Source: Chlamydia caviae GPIC
GTDB lineage: Bacteria > Chlamydiota > Chlamydiia > Chlamydiales > Chlamydiaceae
Length of the DNA: 64,000 bases
Reading direction: 5' to 3'
Assembly: GCF_000007605.1 (NCBI RefSeq)
Contig: NC_003361.3
Span: 620,001-684,000 of the forward strand
How positions within the stretch are numbered: position 1 is the stretch's first letter; every line of letters begins with the position of its first letter. This document shows, piece after piece, positions 9,042 to 27,588 of the stretch. Position numbers and translations under genes: made by a program. The notes under the pieces are model-generated. The model made no database searches and was not told where the DNA came from. It saw only the letters and a list, made by a program, of their open reading frames with translations.

Positions 9042-10688
9042 ATGTTAAATTCTGTAACATTTTCACCTATCTATACTCCTAATCGGATAGAGAAAGTCTC
9101 TGCTTTTCTAGATTCCTATTTTTATCTAGGAGGGAAGCGAACAAAGGTTATAGATAAATCAACAGAGCTCGGCCTTAGATTTGCTATACAAGATCAGGGA
9201 CGGGAAGTATCTACTGCTGAAAAAGTCTTAAAAATACTCTCTTGGATCTTTATTCCTATTGTTATTGTAGCTTGGCTGCTAAGGCAAGCTTTGCATTTAT
9301 ACTTACATCTTACCTATCCGTGTGTATATCTTGATGCACCGTTATCGGAAGCTCTTCAAAAAGACATCATCACCACGTGTCAAAAAATAGCCTACGCTAC
9401 CAAATTTAGAACTATTTTAACGACAGAAGAAGAGGCTTGTCAGGAGCTCATAGCTGAAGGTATTACCCTAATAAAGCCCGAAGAAGAATTTGCAAATGTT
9501 CTTCCTGAAAGGTTTTACCTAGATTCTCGGACATCTCAAACGTTTTATATTCTAGGGAGTCAGCAACAATTAAGCGCTCTTTATCTGAACCTTTACGACC
9601 TCATCCTGTCAGGAAGAAACCTTATTTCTGAATCCGAGTTAACAGGGAAGAAAGATAAGAAATCTATAGAGAAAAACTTAAAGGATAATTTCGGAATTAC
9701 AGCAAAGATTTCCCGACTTCCCAATCAGAAACAGGGGATACATCACGGGCTAAAAGCAGAGTTTTCTTTCGAGTACTATCCTGAGTATACCTGTACCTTG
9801 AACGATGATTCCATAAGCATTCATAAAGCAGCCCCCTCACCTCAGATCGATTTAGAAGAAGCGACTGTTGCGAGATTTGTAAGAAATGTCTTGGAAGCAC
9901 GTCATAAAGAAAGTAGCACGTTTATATCTTGGCCGAAATACGTTGGCTGCGACATGAGCTCAGGAATCGTTGTTTTAGATGATGAGGAAGAATATAAACA
10001 ATTAGTTGTTAGTAGTCCCCAAGGAGAAACTGCGGCGAATCTTTCGCTTTTTTCAGTGCAATCTTTTATAGATTGCTATCGAAGCATGAAAAACCGCCAT
10101 GTAGTTCCCTATATCTTAGGGCAGCAGGCGGCTTTCAAACACCGTCAAAACAAATACCAACTGATTATGAATGAGTCGGGGAGCCGCCTACCCATGGATT
10201 CGTATGAAAGTAGAAAAAACGTGATGTCTGCATTTTTACGACAGGTCCCTAGTACCTTCTTAAAAGAAGTATTAGAAGAGGCGACTTTTGAGGAGGTTGC
10301 GGCAGCGTTAGACTCTTTAGATCATCAAAAGATAGCCCGCGCTTTAAATCTAGATGAAGTTAGAATTCCAAAAGCATTCATTTTACAAAGAAGACCAGAT
10401 TTAAGAGGCTGTTCTGATAAACAGATCAAATTAAAATTAGCTATCCAGTTGATTGGGGGAATTTTATCAGATCTAACTGCTCCAGAAATCTTCATACATT
10501 ATAAAGAAAAAGATGATTCCCCTCAGAGATTCAAAACAACTTTCTGGGGACATCTTGCTGATCCATCGGGACCGGGTTTGCCGGACTCTATACTTGCACA
10601 ATTAGAACGCATGCACGTTATTGATGGATATTCAGAAGTCAATCGTGGGATGTACGTCCGTTTGAATCTTGTAAATACGGACCTCTAA
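9042..10688 (+). CDS. DUF648-like chlamydial protein, paralog of the preceding gene
   Basis: 548 residues. It shares the N-terminal module with the gene at 7383: DSYFYLGGKRTKVIDK, a REVSTAEKVLKILSW box and a membrane segment at about residues 68-90 (WIFIPIVIVAWLLRQALHLYL). The C-terminal part is longer and diverged. Both proteins end with a similar region in which a small helical block (AFLRQVPSTFLKEVLEE here, ILKSVPPEYLKGMLGQ there) precedes a region about loss or gain of acidic helices. It is a single gene with a strong terminator. Function unknown; the membrane anchor near the N-terminus is the only firm prediction. Confidence 0.75.
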   Translation: MLNSVTFSPIYTPNRIEKVSAFLDSYFYLGGKRTKVIDKSTELGLRFAIQDQGREVSTAEKVLKILSWIFIPIVIVAWLLRQALHLYLHLTYPCVYLDAPLSEALQKDIITTCQKIAYATKFRTILTTEEEACQELIAEGITLIKPEEEFANVLPERFYLDSRTSQTFYILGSQQQLSALYLNLYDLILSGRNLISESELTGKKDKKSIEKNLKDNFGITAKISRLPNQKQGIHHGLKAEFSFEYYPEYTCTLNDDSISIHKAAPSPQIDLEEATVARFVRNVLEARHKESSTFISWPKYVGCDMSSGIVVLDDEEEYKQLVVSSPQGETAANLSLFSVQSFIDCYRSMKNRHVVPYILGQQAAFKHRQNKYQLIMNESGSRLPMDSYESRKNVMSAFLRQVPSTFLKEVLEEATFEEVAAALDSLDHQKIARALNLDEVRIPKAFILQRRPDLRGCSDKQIKLKLAIQLIGGILSDLTAPEIFIHYKEKDDSPQRFKTTFWGHLADPSGPGLPDSILAQLERMHVIDGYSEVNRGMYVRLNLVNTDL

Positions 10689-10741
10689 AATATAAATCTT
10701 CCCTATGCAAACATGACAATGAGCGCTGTATTGTATAGATA

Positions 10742-10780
10742 ACAGTATGCGCCCTTTTAGGGCGCGTACTGTCTTTTTTC
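10742..10780 (+). terminator. Strong terminator after the second DUF648-like gene
   Basis: Stem ACAGTATGCGCCC / GGGCGCGTACTGT (13 bp, one G-T wobble) with a loop of TTTTA, then CTTTTTT. It ends 20 bases before the convergent minus-strand gene at 10802. Confidence 0.88.
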
Positions 10781-10801
10781 ACTATATATGAGGTTCTATG
10801 T

Positions 10802-11788
10802 TTAAGTCGGGGTTGTCCCTTGTTGATGGAAGCTGGGATCGAGATCGCAAGTAGAATGTTTAATCAGACGGCACTCTCTTATATCAGCTTCTTCTGGATC
10901 ACCAAGATAACTACGTGCCTGCCGACAGAAATCATTGTACAGTAATCTCCACTGATTCTCTATAGAGCCTGGTTGGTAGAACCTCGCCCTTCTAGCTTCA
11001 ATATGTTCCTGAGAAGCGCTATCTCTACAATACATATACGTATGTCTTAATAAGGAGTAGGCAGTAGACATCATATAAAATGTCTTATAGTATATTGAAT
11101 TCTGTCTTGCTAGAGCTTCTAAATTTGAAGTCGCATCCTGATGTGCTGCTCGGTAATTTTCTAAATCTAGCAAAGAACGCACACTAATCGCATAGGATAG
11201 TTGTAGAAATTCTGTAGAAACGCGTGTAAATTCTGGATCAGTCCAAAGCTGATCATCGGGGAAAGAGAGTTCTCTAGAATCATCTATACGCAATAAATTT
11301 AAGAATTGATTGTGCCTTTCTCCTCTTAAAGCACATAAATAGCGAATATCATCATCTATAGGGGGACGTAAATATCCACATGTAATAGGCTCTATTCTTG
11401 ATCTCTCCGCATCAAGCGTCTCAGCTGCAAATTTCAAAGCCTCTGCCCCTATAGGATCTATGTCCACTCGCGCACCTACTGACGCACCTACTGAGGCATC
11501 TTCGGGTTCTCTTGGAGTCTTTAAACAAACCTTCACTGCAATCAAAAATGCACTGAATGCAATGGCTCCAAGAACGATAAAACTCAGGCCAAGGCCTCCT
11601 AAAATCAATAAAGGAAGGCTAGCACAACTAGCGAGTCCTAAAGCACCAAGAATTACGAAAATTATTGGGATTGCACATCCGATGATACTGCCACAAACCA
11701 CAAGAGGTTTGGATTGGCATAAACTTTTCTTCGGCTCAATATTTTCTAATGAAACCTGTCTGCCCAAGATGCTATTTATAAAAGCCAT
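10802..11788 (-). CDS. Inc-like membrane protein, unrecognised
   Basis: 328 residues. About residues 28-90 form two closely spaced hydrophobic segments (PLVVCGSIIGCAIPIIFVIL... and LLILGGLGLSFIVLGAIAF), the bilobed pattern of type III secreted inclusion membrane proteins. The remaining 230 residues are soluble, mainly helical and rich in Arg and Tyr, with no motif I know. The start at 11788 gives a short soluble N-terminus of about 27 residues, as usual for Inc proteins. It faces away from the toxin gene; the 415-bp gap between them must hold both promoters. An Inc assignment is inference from topology alone. Confidence 0.65.
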   Translation of the reverse strand: MAFINSILGRQVSLENIEPKKSLCQSKPLVVCGSIIGCAIPIIFVILGALGLASCASLPLLILGGLGLSFIVLGAIAFSAFLIAVKVCLKTPREPEDASVGASVGARVDIDPIGAEALKFAAETLDAERSRIEPITCGYLRPPIDDDIRYLCALRGERHNQFLNLLRIDDSRELSFPDDQLWTDPEFTRVSTEFLQLSYAISVRSLLDLENYRAAHQDATSNLEALARQNSIYYKTFYMMSTAYSLLRHTYMYCRDSASQEHIEARRARFYQPGSIENQWRLLYNDFCRQARSYLGDPEEADIRECRLIKHSTCDLDPSFHQQGTTPT

Positions 11789-12089
11789 AAAATCCTAAAA
11801 ATAAAAAACAAATCGAAAAATTCTAATTTAAACAAAAATAGAAGTCAATTTTTTTATTTTTAAGTCCTCTAAACAAAAATATTTAGAAAATCTTTGTCCT
11901 ACAGTTAATGAAATTTTATCTTTTTGAAGAATTTCAGTTTAAATTCGCGTGCTGAAGACATTCTAGGGGCATACCTTCTAAGATTACAACACATCGGGCT
12001 CTGCATCTCAAAGCTATGCATTGCTATATTTCTAAAATGACCACGATATACGTAAGCGCTTCTAAGCGTAGCTTTTACACAGAAAACTA

Positions 12090-12110
12090 TTGTATTAATA
12101 TTTTTGTTCC

Positions 12111-12117
<7 letters not shown>
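12090..12117 (+). promoter_or_regulatory. Candidate toxin promoter
   Basis: TTGTAT (12090-12095) and a perfect TATAAT (12112-12117) are spaced 16 bases apart, 87 bases before the toxin ATG. The -10 box lies within the left arm of the inverted repeat at 12111-12178. Sequence match only. Confidence 0.45.
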
Positions 12118-22280
<10,163 letters not shown>

Positions 22281-22343
22281 TATTTTATTCTCGGGAAATG
22301 GAGAGCAAAATCGAACTGTCAGAAAAAAAGTTACAACTAACTA

Positions 22344-22373
22344 TTGCTAGAATGTTTGTGTTTTTGATAAAAT
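22344..22373 (+). promoter_or_regulatory. Possible promoter for the leader and orphan trpB
   Basis: TTGCTA (22344-22349) and TAAAAT (22368-22373), spacing 18, about 60 bases before the leader peptide ATG at 22433. Weak sequence match. Confidence 0.35.
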
Positions 22374-22432
22374 GATGCTAACCACTTATATTCCTCGTGG
22401 GCTTGAAAATGCTGTTCCATATTAAAGAACAA

Positions 22433-22504
22433 ATGTCAAAATTGAGTTTTTATTTAGAAAGCTCTTCTTTCTCCCAAATGTTTTGGTGGGCTTGCGCCCG
22501 TTAA
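22433..22504 (+). CDS. trpL: Leader peptide with tandem Trp codons upstream of the orphan trpB
   Basis: A 23-codon frame from ATG at 22433 to TAA at 22504. Its C-terminal end reads MFWWACAR, with adjacent TGG codons at 22484-22489. Tandem Trp codons in a short frame about 200 bases before a tryptophan gene are the mark of a ribosome-mediated attenuator. Downstream, two hairpins that share bases lie at 22538-22569 and 22568-22588, the second followed by TTTGTCATTT, fitting an antiterminator/terminator arrangement. The ribosome site is weak (AAAGAAC). A C. trachomatis Trp-rich leader between trpR and trpB is known from earlier work; this one lies before a separate trpB. Confidence 0.65.
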   Translation: MSKLSFYLESSSFSQMFWWACAR

Positions 22505-22537
22505 TCTTTTTATTTCATTCAATTTTTGTTTTGAACT

Positions 22538-22598
22538 GTGTTGTTAACTAGACATCTTGTTAGCTTCACGACCGTTATTTTACGTCGTTTTGTCATTT
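22538..22598 (+). promoter_or_regulatory. Candidate attenuator hairpins before the orphan trpB
   Basis: Hairpin 1: GTTAAC (22543-22548) pairs with GTTAGC (22559-22564), extended by GTG (22538-22540) with CAC (22567-22569). Hairpin 2: ACGACCGT (22568-22575) pairs with ACGTCGT (22582-22588) with one bulged C and loop TATTTT, followed by a T-rich stretch. They share two bases (22568-22569), so they compete only marginally. Inferred by eye, not folded. Confidence 0.4.
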
Positions 22599-22702
22599 CT
22601 CCTATGTGTCTGTAGGCTATGCCAAGCGATGGTATGTACTGTTTTGTTTGTTGTTATTTCATTCAAAAGAAAAATTACGTTTTATAATTAGGAGAAAACA
22701 TA

Positions 22703-23941
22703 ATGTATACTTGTGATACTTGTGAGGAAGATTTAGACCTTTCATTAGATTTAGGTGAAACTTATGAAGAACTCGAGACCTATGGGGGACAATATGTTCC
22801 ACTAGAACTCGTTAAGCCCTTGGAAGATCTGGACCGGAGCTATGAACAATTAAAAAAAGATCCTCAATTTCGAGAAACCTTCCACCATATTTTAAAAAAT
22901 TACGCAGGGAGACCAACGCCTTTAACAGAGGTCAAAAATTTTTCTAGAGCCATCAATGGCCCACGGATCTTTTTAAAAAGAGAGGATCTTCTACATACAG
23001 GAGCTCATAAAATCAATAACGTCTTAGGCCAATGTCTTATAGCCAAGTTTCAAGGGAAAACCCGTGTTGTGGCAGAGACTGGCGCCGGACAACACGGAGT
23101 TGCTCTTGCAGCAGCAGCAGCATATTTAGGCATGGAATGTGTGATTTTCATGGGGGAAACGGATATCAATAGACAAAAGCCCAATGTAGACAGAATACGT
23201 GTCTTGGGAGCAGAGGTTGTTTCCGTGAAAAGAGGAAATTCCGGCCTTAAAGAAGCTGTAGATGCCGCTATCGAAGATTTTATTTTTAAACATGACCACA
23301 CGCATTTTTGCATAGGATCTGCGTTAGGCCCCTATCCCTACCCGAAGATTGTGCGGGATTTTCAATCTGTGATTAGCTTGGAGGTCAAAAGCCAAATCAA
23401 AGAGTATACGGATCGAGATCCTGATATTCTGATTGCCTGTGTAGGAGGAGGATCCAATGCTATAGGTTTTTTTCATCATTTTATTCCAAATACAAAGGTG
23501 AAACTTGTAGGCGTAGAGGGAGGTGGTCTTGGAGTCGAATCTGGGAAACATGCGGCAAGATTTGCCACAGGGAAGCCTGGCGTGGTTCATGGTTTTCATT
23601 CGTATGTACTCCAAGACGAGGACGGGAATTGTGCAGACACTTACTCTATCTCTGCAGGATTAGATTACGTAAGTGTTGGCCCAACACATGCAGAAATGCA
23701 TGAATCTGGACGTGCTCAATATACCTATGCAACGGATGATGAGGCTTTAGAAGCTTTCCGTCTTCTATCAAAGACAGAAGGTATCATTCCAGCTTTAGAA
23801 TCTTCTCATGCCTTGGCTCATATGATAAAAATAGCTCCTTCTCTAGATAAGGATACGATTGCCATTGTTAACCTTTCAGGAAGAGGAGATAAAGACCTAT
23901 CACAAATTATAGACCTCGACAAAAGAAAAAAACATTCTTAG
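22703..23941 (+). CDS. trpB2: Orphan second tryptophan synthase beta subunit
   Basis: 412 residues. PLP enzyme that condenses indole with serine. The PLP Lys is Lys103 in HTGAHKINN; the phosphate loop [10 protein letters not shown] and the [11 protein letters not shown] substrate loop are intact, so it should be active. It is strikingly similar to the trpB of the operon at 30575, but has about 20 extra N-terminal residues that are acidic and contain two Cys (CDTCEEDLD). No trpA is adjacent. A good ribosome site (AGGAGAAAACATA) precedes the ATG. It has its own Trp-Trp leader and a strong terminator, thus a separately controlled unit. It may work with the distant TrpA, or alone on free indole. 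Confidence 0.93.
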   Translation: MYTCDTCEEDLDLSLDLGETYEELETYGGQYVPLELVKPLEDLDRSYEQLKKDPQFRETFHHILKNYAGRPTPLTEVKNFSRAINGPRIFLKREDLLHTGAHKINNVLGQCLIAKFQGKTRVVAETGAGQHGVALAAAAAYLGMECVIFMGETDINRQKPNVDRIRVLGAEVVSVKRGNSGLKEAVDAAIEDFIFKHDHTHFCIGSALGPYPYPKIVRDFQSVISLEVKSQIKEYTDRDPDILIACVGGGSNAIGFFHHFIPNTKVKLVGVEGGGLGVESGKHAARFATGKPGVVHGFHSYVLQDEDGNCADTYSISAGLDYVSVGPTHAEMHESGRAQYTYATDDEALEAFRLLSKTEGIIPALESSHALAHMIKIAPSLDKDTIAIVNLSGRGDKDLSQIIDLDKRKKHS

Positions 23942-23976
23942 ACGCACAATATCGTGAGTCTTGTAACCAGAAAACA

Positions 23977-24023
23977 TTTCCATCTTTGTATTTTCCTCAG
24001 TACAAAGATGGAAATACTTTTTT
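23977..24023 (+). terminator. Terminator of the orphan trpB
   Basis: Perfect 14-bp stem (TTTCCATCTTTGTA / TACAAAGATGGAAA), 10-base loop, then TACTTTTTT. Because the next coding remnant converges on it, it may work in both directions. Confidence 0.88.
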
Positions 24024-24542
24024 CAAAAAATATTAAATCGAGTTTGAGAGACTCTTATCATTCGCAGAAGAAGATGGGGAAGGGTTTTTTGCTAAAATAG
24101 ATATGAAGCTCACATGATAAACGCGGCTATCATCAAGACTTTTCTGAAATCCTGATTTAATTTTTCTTATAGCGTATGCTTGCTCAGAAATTGATTTAAT
24201 ATTAGCGATATTGCGACTGATTAGCACAGTAGCTACAGTATAATTACCTACTTGTAATTGATAGTTATACTTAGCACCATCAAATCCTTGCAAATCTAAG
24301 CGTACTTTTCCTTCCGTAAGAATCTGACTTTTGGCCTGATTCCTCCAAATATTGGAGTACGTCATCTTATTGACTAGAATTTTTGCGTCACGTTTATGCG
24401 TCTTTACAATATTCTCAACTTTGGATGAGCAGCCTTGAAATGACTGCTTACGAGTTACCGCTATCTCCTTTGAAAACGATCCAGAACCCGATCTCAAATC
24501 ATAGCTATGCCAACAAGGGGAAATAGGGAAAGCCATAGGCTA

Positions 24543-24555
24543 CCCCCCCCCCCCC
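24543..24555. repeat. 13-base homopolymer (C on plus, G on minus)
   Basis: Thirteen C in a row on the plus strand within the decayed minus-strand gene. Longest homopolymer in the window. Confidence 0.92.
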
Positions 24556-24769
24556 AACGCGAGGAAAGCCCCCGAGAGATAGTTAGGAGGCTATAATAGC
24601 CTATTCTTATGAGAAAATAACCGCATAGTAATCCAGAAATAAAGTTTCCTAAGAAATTTCCTTTCTCTAAATGATTCACATCTTCTCCATAACAAGAATT
24701 TCCATTTACCCCGGCTGAAGAGTAGGTCCTGCAAAAAGATATATTTTCTATTTGAGACAAATGGGGGAA

Positions 24770-24777
24770 GGGGGGGG
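24770..24777. repeat. 8-base homopolymer (G on plus, C on minus) at a frame break
   Basis: Eight G on the plus strand, close to a second run of five G. One added base would fuse the two reading frames on either side (minus strand). Confidence 0.8.
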
Positions 24778-24939
24778 TACGTCAGCAGAAGAATTATAGA
24801 AGTTCTTCATAAAAGAAGAGCTCTCCGCAAATATCGGTATAGCAATTCGTACATCTAAAGATGACTTAGATAATAGTTTAGTTCCTAAAGGCATACCGAA
24901 TCTTCTATCAGAACTCAGTTGTGCTAATGTTAAAAACAT

Positions 24940-25811
24940 CTGAAGGAATTTTCTCTACAAACGATTTTCTTCTTTCATATAGGAGTCTAAAGTCAAAGCA
25001 CCGCTCTACATGGGGATTACTATATTTTTTTAATAACACCACACGATGTAATAACCTTAATAGCCTATTTGCCCATAAAATTCTAATAAAAAAGAACTTA
25101 TATTAAAAGTAAAAGCGTTGTGAAAAGAAACTTTCCAAGTAAAAAAGTCCGTAGTTGCATTTTCTTTTATAGAATAGATCAGAATAACAAACTTAATTTC
25201 CTATAATTATACTTATCGAACTGTAAATGAAAAAATAGAGACAAGAAGAGTTATGCCAACTCCTGTTGAAAAATCAAAGGCTTTGTAAAAAATTTTTGTC
25301 GTAAGCGGCTGTAATTAAACAGGTTGGTTTCAAGAAAACTTTTCCAAGAAACTAGATAAAAATCCATGCCTTTGGCAAAATTCCCCGGTACGCCAAAACA
25401 ACATGGGGTACGCTGAAAGAGAATTACATAGAGCTAGAGTTTAGATATGCTTTCGCGGTGAAAATCCTGCCTACAGAGCTGCCTCAGGGGGAAAACATGC
25501 TATGCTCGTGATGTATGCCTACGTGTAAAGATATAGTTTTGGTGGCATATTTTTCCAGTCTTTTATTTCTTCATGTCTAAATTATTTAGAATTTCTTCGT
25601 ATTCCTAAATTATTTAGATAAATCTAACAAAGACATTGCATCACTTACCCATAATTTAATCATTGAACTCAATGATGAAGAGAAGTTGTTTCAAAAACCA
25701 GTCTCTTTGTCCATCTATTTTTTCTCTTATGGACTCATTTTTTCAAATTTCATTAGAGAATGGCTGAGAGCCATTTCTTTTGTTTATGTTTCGCAGAATA
25801 AAGGAGATGCA
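24940..25811. other. Gene-poor region with minus-strand coding remnants
   Basis: 872 bases between the decayed gene and the next intact gene. On the minus strand short coding-like pieces occur: one near 24950-25020 (YERRKSFVEKIPSDVFNIS) and a 60-codon frame at 25251-25433 (listed separately). Both read toward 24033, so they may be the 5' part of the same dead gene. The right end, from about 25560, is AT-rich and should hold the promoter of the 25812 gene. Confidence 0.5.
25251..25433 (-). pseudogene. Coding remnant, probably 5' part of the decayed gene
   Basis: A minus-strand frame of about 60 codons bounded by stops at 25434-25436 and 25251-25253. It contains TPCCFGVPGNFAKGMDFYL and SWKSFLETNLF, a composition typical of a folded protein rather than random AT-rich frames. 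No start with a ribosome site is visible. Family unknown. Confidence 0.4.
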
Positions 25812-27533
25812 ATGGTAGCACCTGTTCGAATTCCTATAGAGGATTTAACTAGCGAGAACCAAGAAAACACTCCTTCGCAAGAAGGAAGAGCCAGTTTAGA
25901 GGCTGTCGCTAGCCAATTGAATGAAGTTATTATCAATATGTCTGAAATAGATCTGACAAATAATGATGATAGCGATGTAGGAGGGAGTAGAGCGGTTTCT
26001 GAGTCTTTATGTATAGCTAATACAGAGACCCCAGAGCCTGCAGACTACGATATTGGAACAACATACGTTAATGGCAGTTGGCAGACAGAGACGGAAGCTC
26101 AGCTAGAAGGCATGCATATCAGCGGACTTCGAGGAGAACCCGTACGAGTTCTATATAATTCCGGAAGAGGTCTCACATCTTCAGGATTTTTAAATCGACG
26201 TAGTTCCGTTAGCCCTATGAATTCTCTATGCGTTACTATATTAGAGATTTTACAAGCATTCTTTTCTCATCCAGAAAACGCTGGAAGAAGACACACTCTT
26301 ATATTTTATGGCGATGCAGGAGCCTATGTTCAGCAAGTCCTAGATCATTCCCCATATGCTAGTCGTGTAGATTGTATAGGGATTGCTCCAACAACATATG
26401 TCACTGGACATTCAAACGTTCACCATTTTCGCGTTTCTGGAGATCTAGCCACTTTACGAGATCGCGATGGTTATAATAACTCTAGTGTTAGCACCTTAGG
26501 ATATTCAGCCGGAACTGAAGGCCTTCTTTTACCTGGATTGCGAGATCCTTCCTATCAATATGTTCTAGGGATACAGGATCCTTCTCAATTAAATGAAGGT
26601 CCAGTTACAGATCCTGCAGTTGCCATATCCCTAATACAAATGGGCTCGGACATGCGAGCTTTTGCTCAAGCAGAACGCGCATTCAACGATGTAGATAATC
26701 CCAACGAAGCCTTAGTTAACCCTTATCCTTCTACCTGGCCCGATACTATACTCACCGGAATCTTCCTTGTTCCCAGCATACTTGCAATAATGCAAGACGT
26801 TTTCGTGCGTAGTCTTTTACCAGAGGAAGACCAGCCTTTCTACTGGGTCTCACATGTGGGATACTCTGCAGGGCTACTTCAAAGACTCGTGTTAATGTTC
26901 ACAAACCATAGGGACCTAAGATTCAATCATAGGGGAGCACGCTTACTAGTTAGGTCTTTTGCAGCTCCTATGCTGTTAATTTCTGCCGCAGAATCTGTAA
27001 ACTATCTACAAAGAATGCGAAGACCCATCCCGATTCTACAAGCAATTTACTTTGGCGGATCGGTAATGAGTGGAACTTGGGTAGTTTTGGCTATTGGAAA
27101 CACGTTCTTAACCCGTATGCGCGCAAGCGTACAAAGACTTGGACTAAGACTCATGAGAGATCCTGAACAAGAACGAGGGGGTAATGAGAGAAGAGCTATT
27201 CGCGTTGCTGATGCTGCGAGGCGCGGAATTGCTACAGCTCTGCCCACCATGTGTGCAGGGGTTGTCGCGGGACTAGGCGCTGGACTACTCAATGGGTGTT
27301 CTATACCAAGCGCCTTGAATAGGCCTATCAATGCAACAGCCCATAATCTCCCTGAGAATAGAACCTGGGTATTTGACGGAGATATATTAAGGGATCCTTC
27401 TAGATCATGGGTATCAGGAGATTGGTTCGGCTTATCTGCAACTATTTCTTTCTTACTAGGGCTCATCGTGATTTGTACTTCTATTGGAGTCATAGTAGCC
27501 TCCGTAAGAAGAAATCGTCACCGCAGAACATAA
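25812..27533 (+). CDS. Chlamydial membrane protein of unknown function
   Basis: 573 residues from the ATG at 25812, which follows a perfect AAAGGAGA; an upstream in-frame start at 25686 would add 42 hydrophobic residues with no ribosome site. The N-terminal 100 residues are acidic and disordered. About residues 100-260 look like an alpha/beta fold (VRVLYNSGRG, HTLIFYGDAGAYVQQVL, GYSAGTEGLLLPG; the GYSAG sequence resembles a hydrolase nucleophile elbow). The C-terminal half has about five membrane segments between 315 and 565 (for example FGLSATISFLLGLIVICTSI). It may belong to the Chlamydia-only family DUF687, from memory and not checked. It lies just ahead of trpR in the same direction. Confidence 0.7.
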   Translation: MVAPVRIPIEDLTSENQENTPSQEGRASLEAVASQLNEVIINMSEIDLTNNDDSDVGGSRAVSESLCIANTETPEPADYDIGTTYVNGSWQTETEAQLEGMHISGLRGEPVRVLYNSGRGLTSSGFLNRRSSVSPMNSLCVTILEILQAFFSHPENAGRRHTLIFYGDAGAYVQQVLDHSPYASRVDCIGIAPTTYVTGHSNVHHFRVSGDLATLRDRDGYNNSSVSTLGYSAGTEGLLLPGLRDPSYQYVLGIQDPSQLNEGPVTDPAVAISLIQMGSDMRAFAQAERAFNDVDNPNEALVNPYPSTWPDTILTGIFLVPSILAIMQDVFVRSLLPEEDQPFYWVSHVGYSAGLLQRLVLMFTNHRDLRFNHRGARLLVRSFAAPMLLISAAESVNYLQRMRRPIPILQAIYFGGSVMSGTWVVLAIGNTFLTRMRASVQRLGLRLMRDPEQERGGNERRAIRVADAARRGIATALPTMCAGVVAGLGAGLLNGCSIPSALNRPINATAHNLPENRTWVFDGDILRDPSRSWVSGDWFGLSATISFLLGLIVICTSIGVIVASVRRNRHRRT

Positions 27534-27548
27534 AAAGTGACAAATAAC

Positions 27549-27570
27549 CTGTAATGCTGTAGCATTACAG
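27549..27570. promoter_or_regulatory. 22-bp perfect palindrome before trpR, candidate operator
   Basis: CTGTAATGCT and AGCATTACAG are perfect complements with only GT between them, ending 18 bases before the trpR ATG. A 2-base centre cannot form a normal hairpin loop, so a dimeric DNA-binding protein is likely; autoregulation by TrpR is the obvious proposal. It does not resemble the E. coli trp operator core (CTAGTTAACTAG). Confidence 0.6.
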
Positions 27571-27588
27571 CAAATCAAGGGAAAAGAA

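Larger units (their letters stand above)
24033..24939 (-). pseudogene. Frameshifted remnant of an unidentified minus-strand gene
   Basis: Three overlapping frames line up head to tail on the minus strand: about 63 codons from 24939, about 88 codons to 24494, and 167 codons from an ATG at 24536 to 24033. The first two are joined if the C run at 24770-24777 (minus strand) had nine rather than eight bases. The second passes in frame through a 13-G run (24543-24555, minus strand) but then stops; the third cannot be reached by tract length alone, because a TAG follows the run in that frame. The 167-codon piece contains QVGNYTVATVLISRNIANIK and looks like real protein. I do not recognise the family. 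By position (near tox and trp genes) a MAC/perforin-type plasticity-zone gene is a guess to test. Confidence 0.6.

Noticed and set aside
22540..22555. TTAACTAG near the orphan trpB as a TrpR operator
   Set aside because: Only half of the E. coli operator core matches and there is no symmetric partner; it is better explained as part of the leader hairpin.
24921..25106. Open frame of 61 codons on the plus strand
   Set aside because: No ribosome site, low-complexity Leu/Asn/Lys content, and it lies opposite the better coding signal of the decayed minus-strand gene.
25686..25811. Longer N-terminus of the protein before trpR
   Set aside because: No ribosome site upstream, whereas the ATG at 25812 follows AAAGGAGA.
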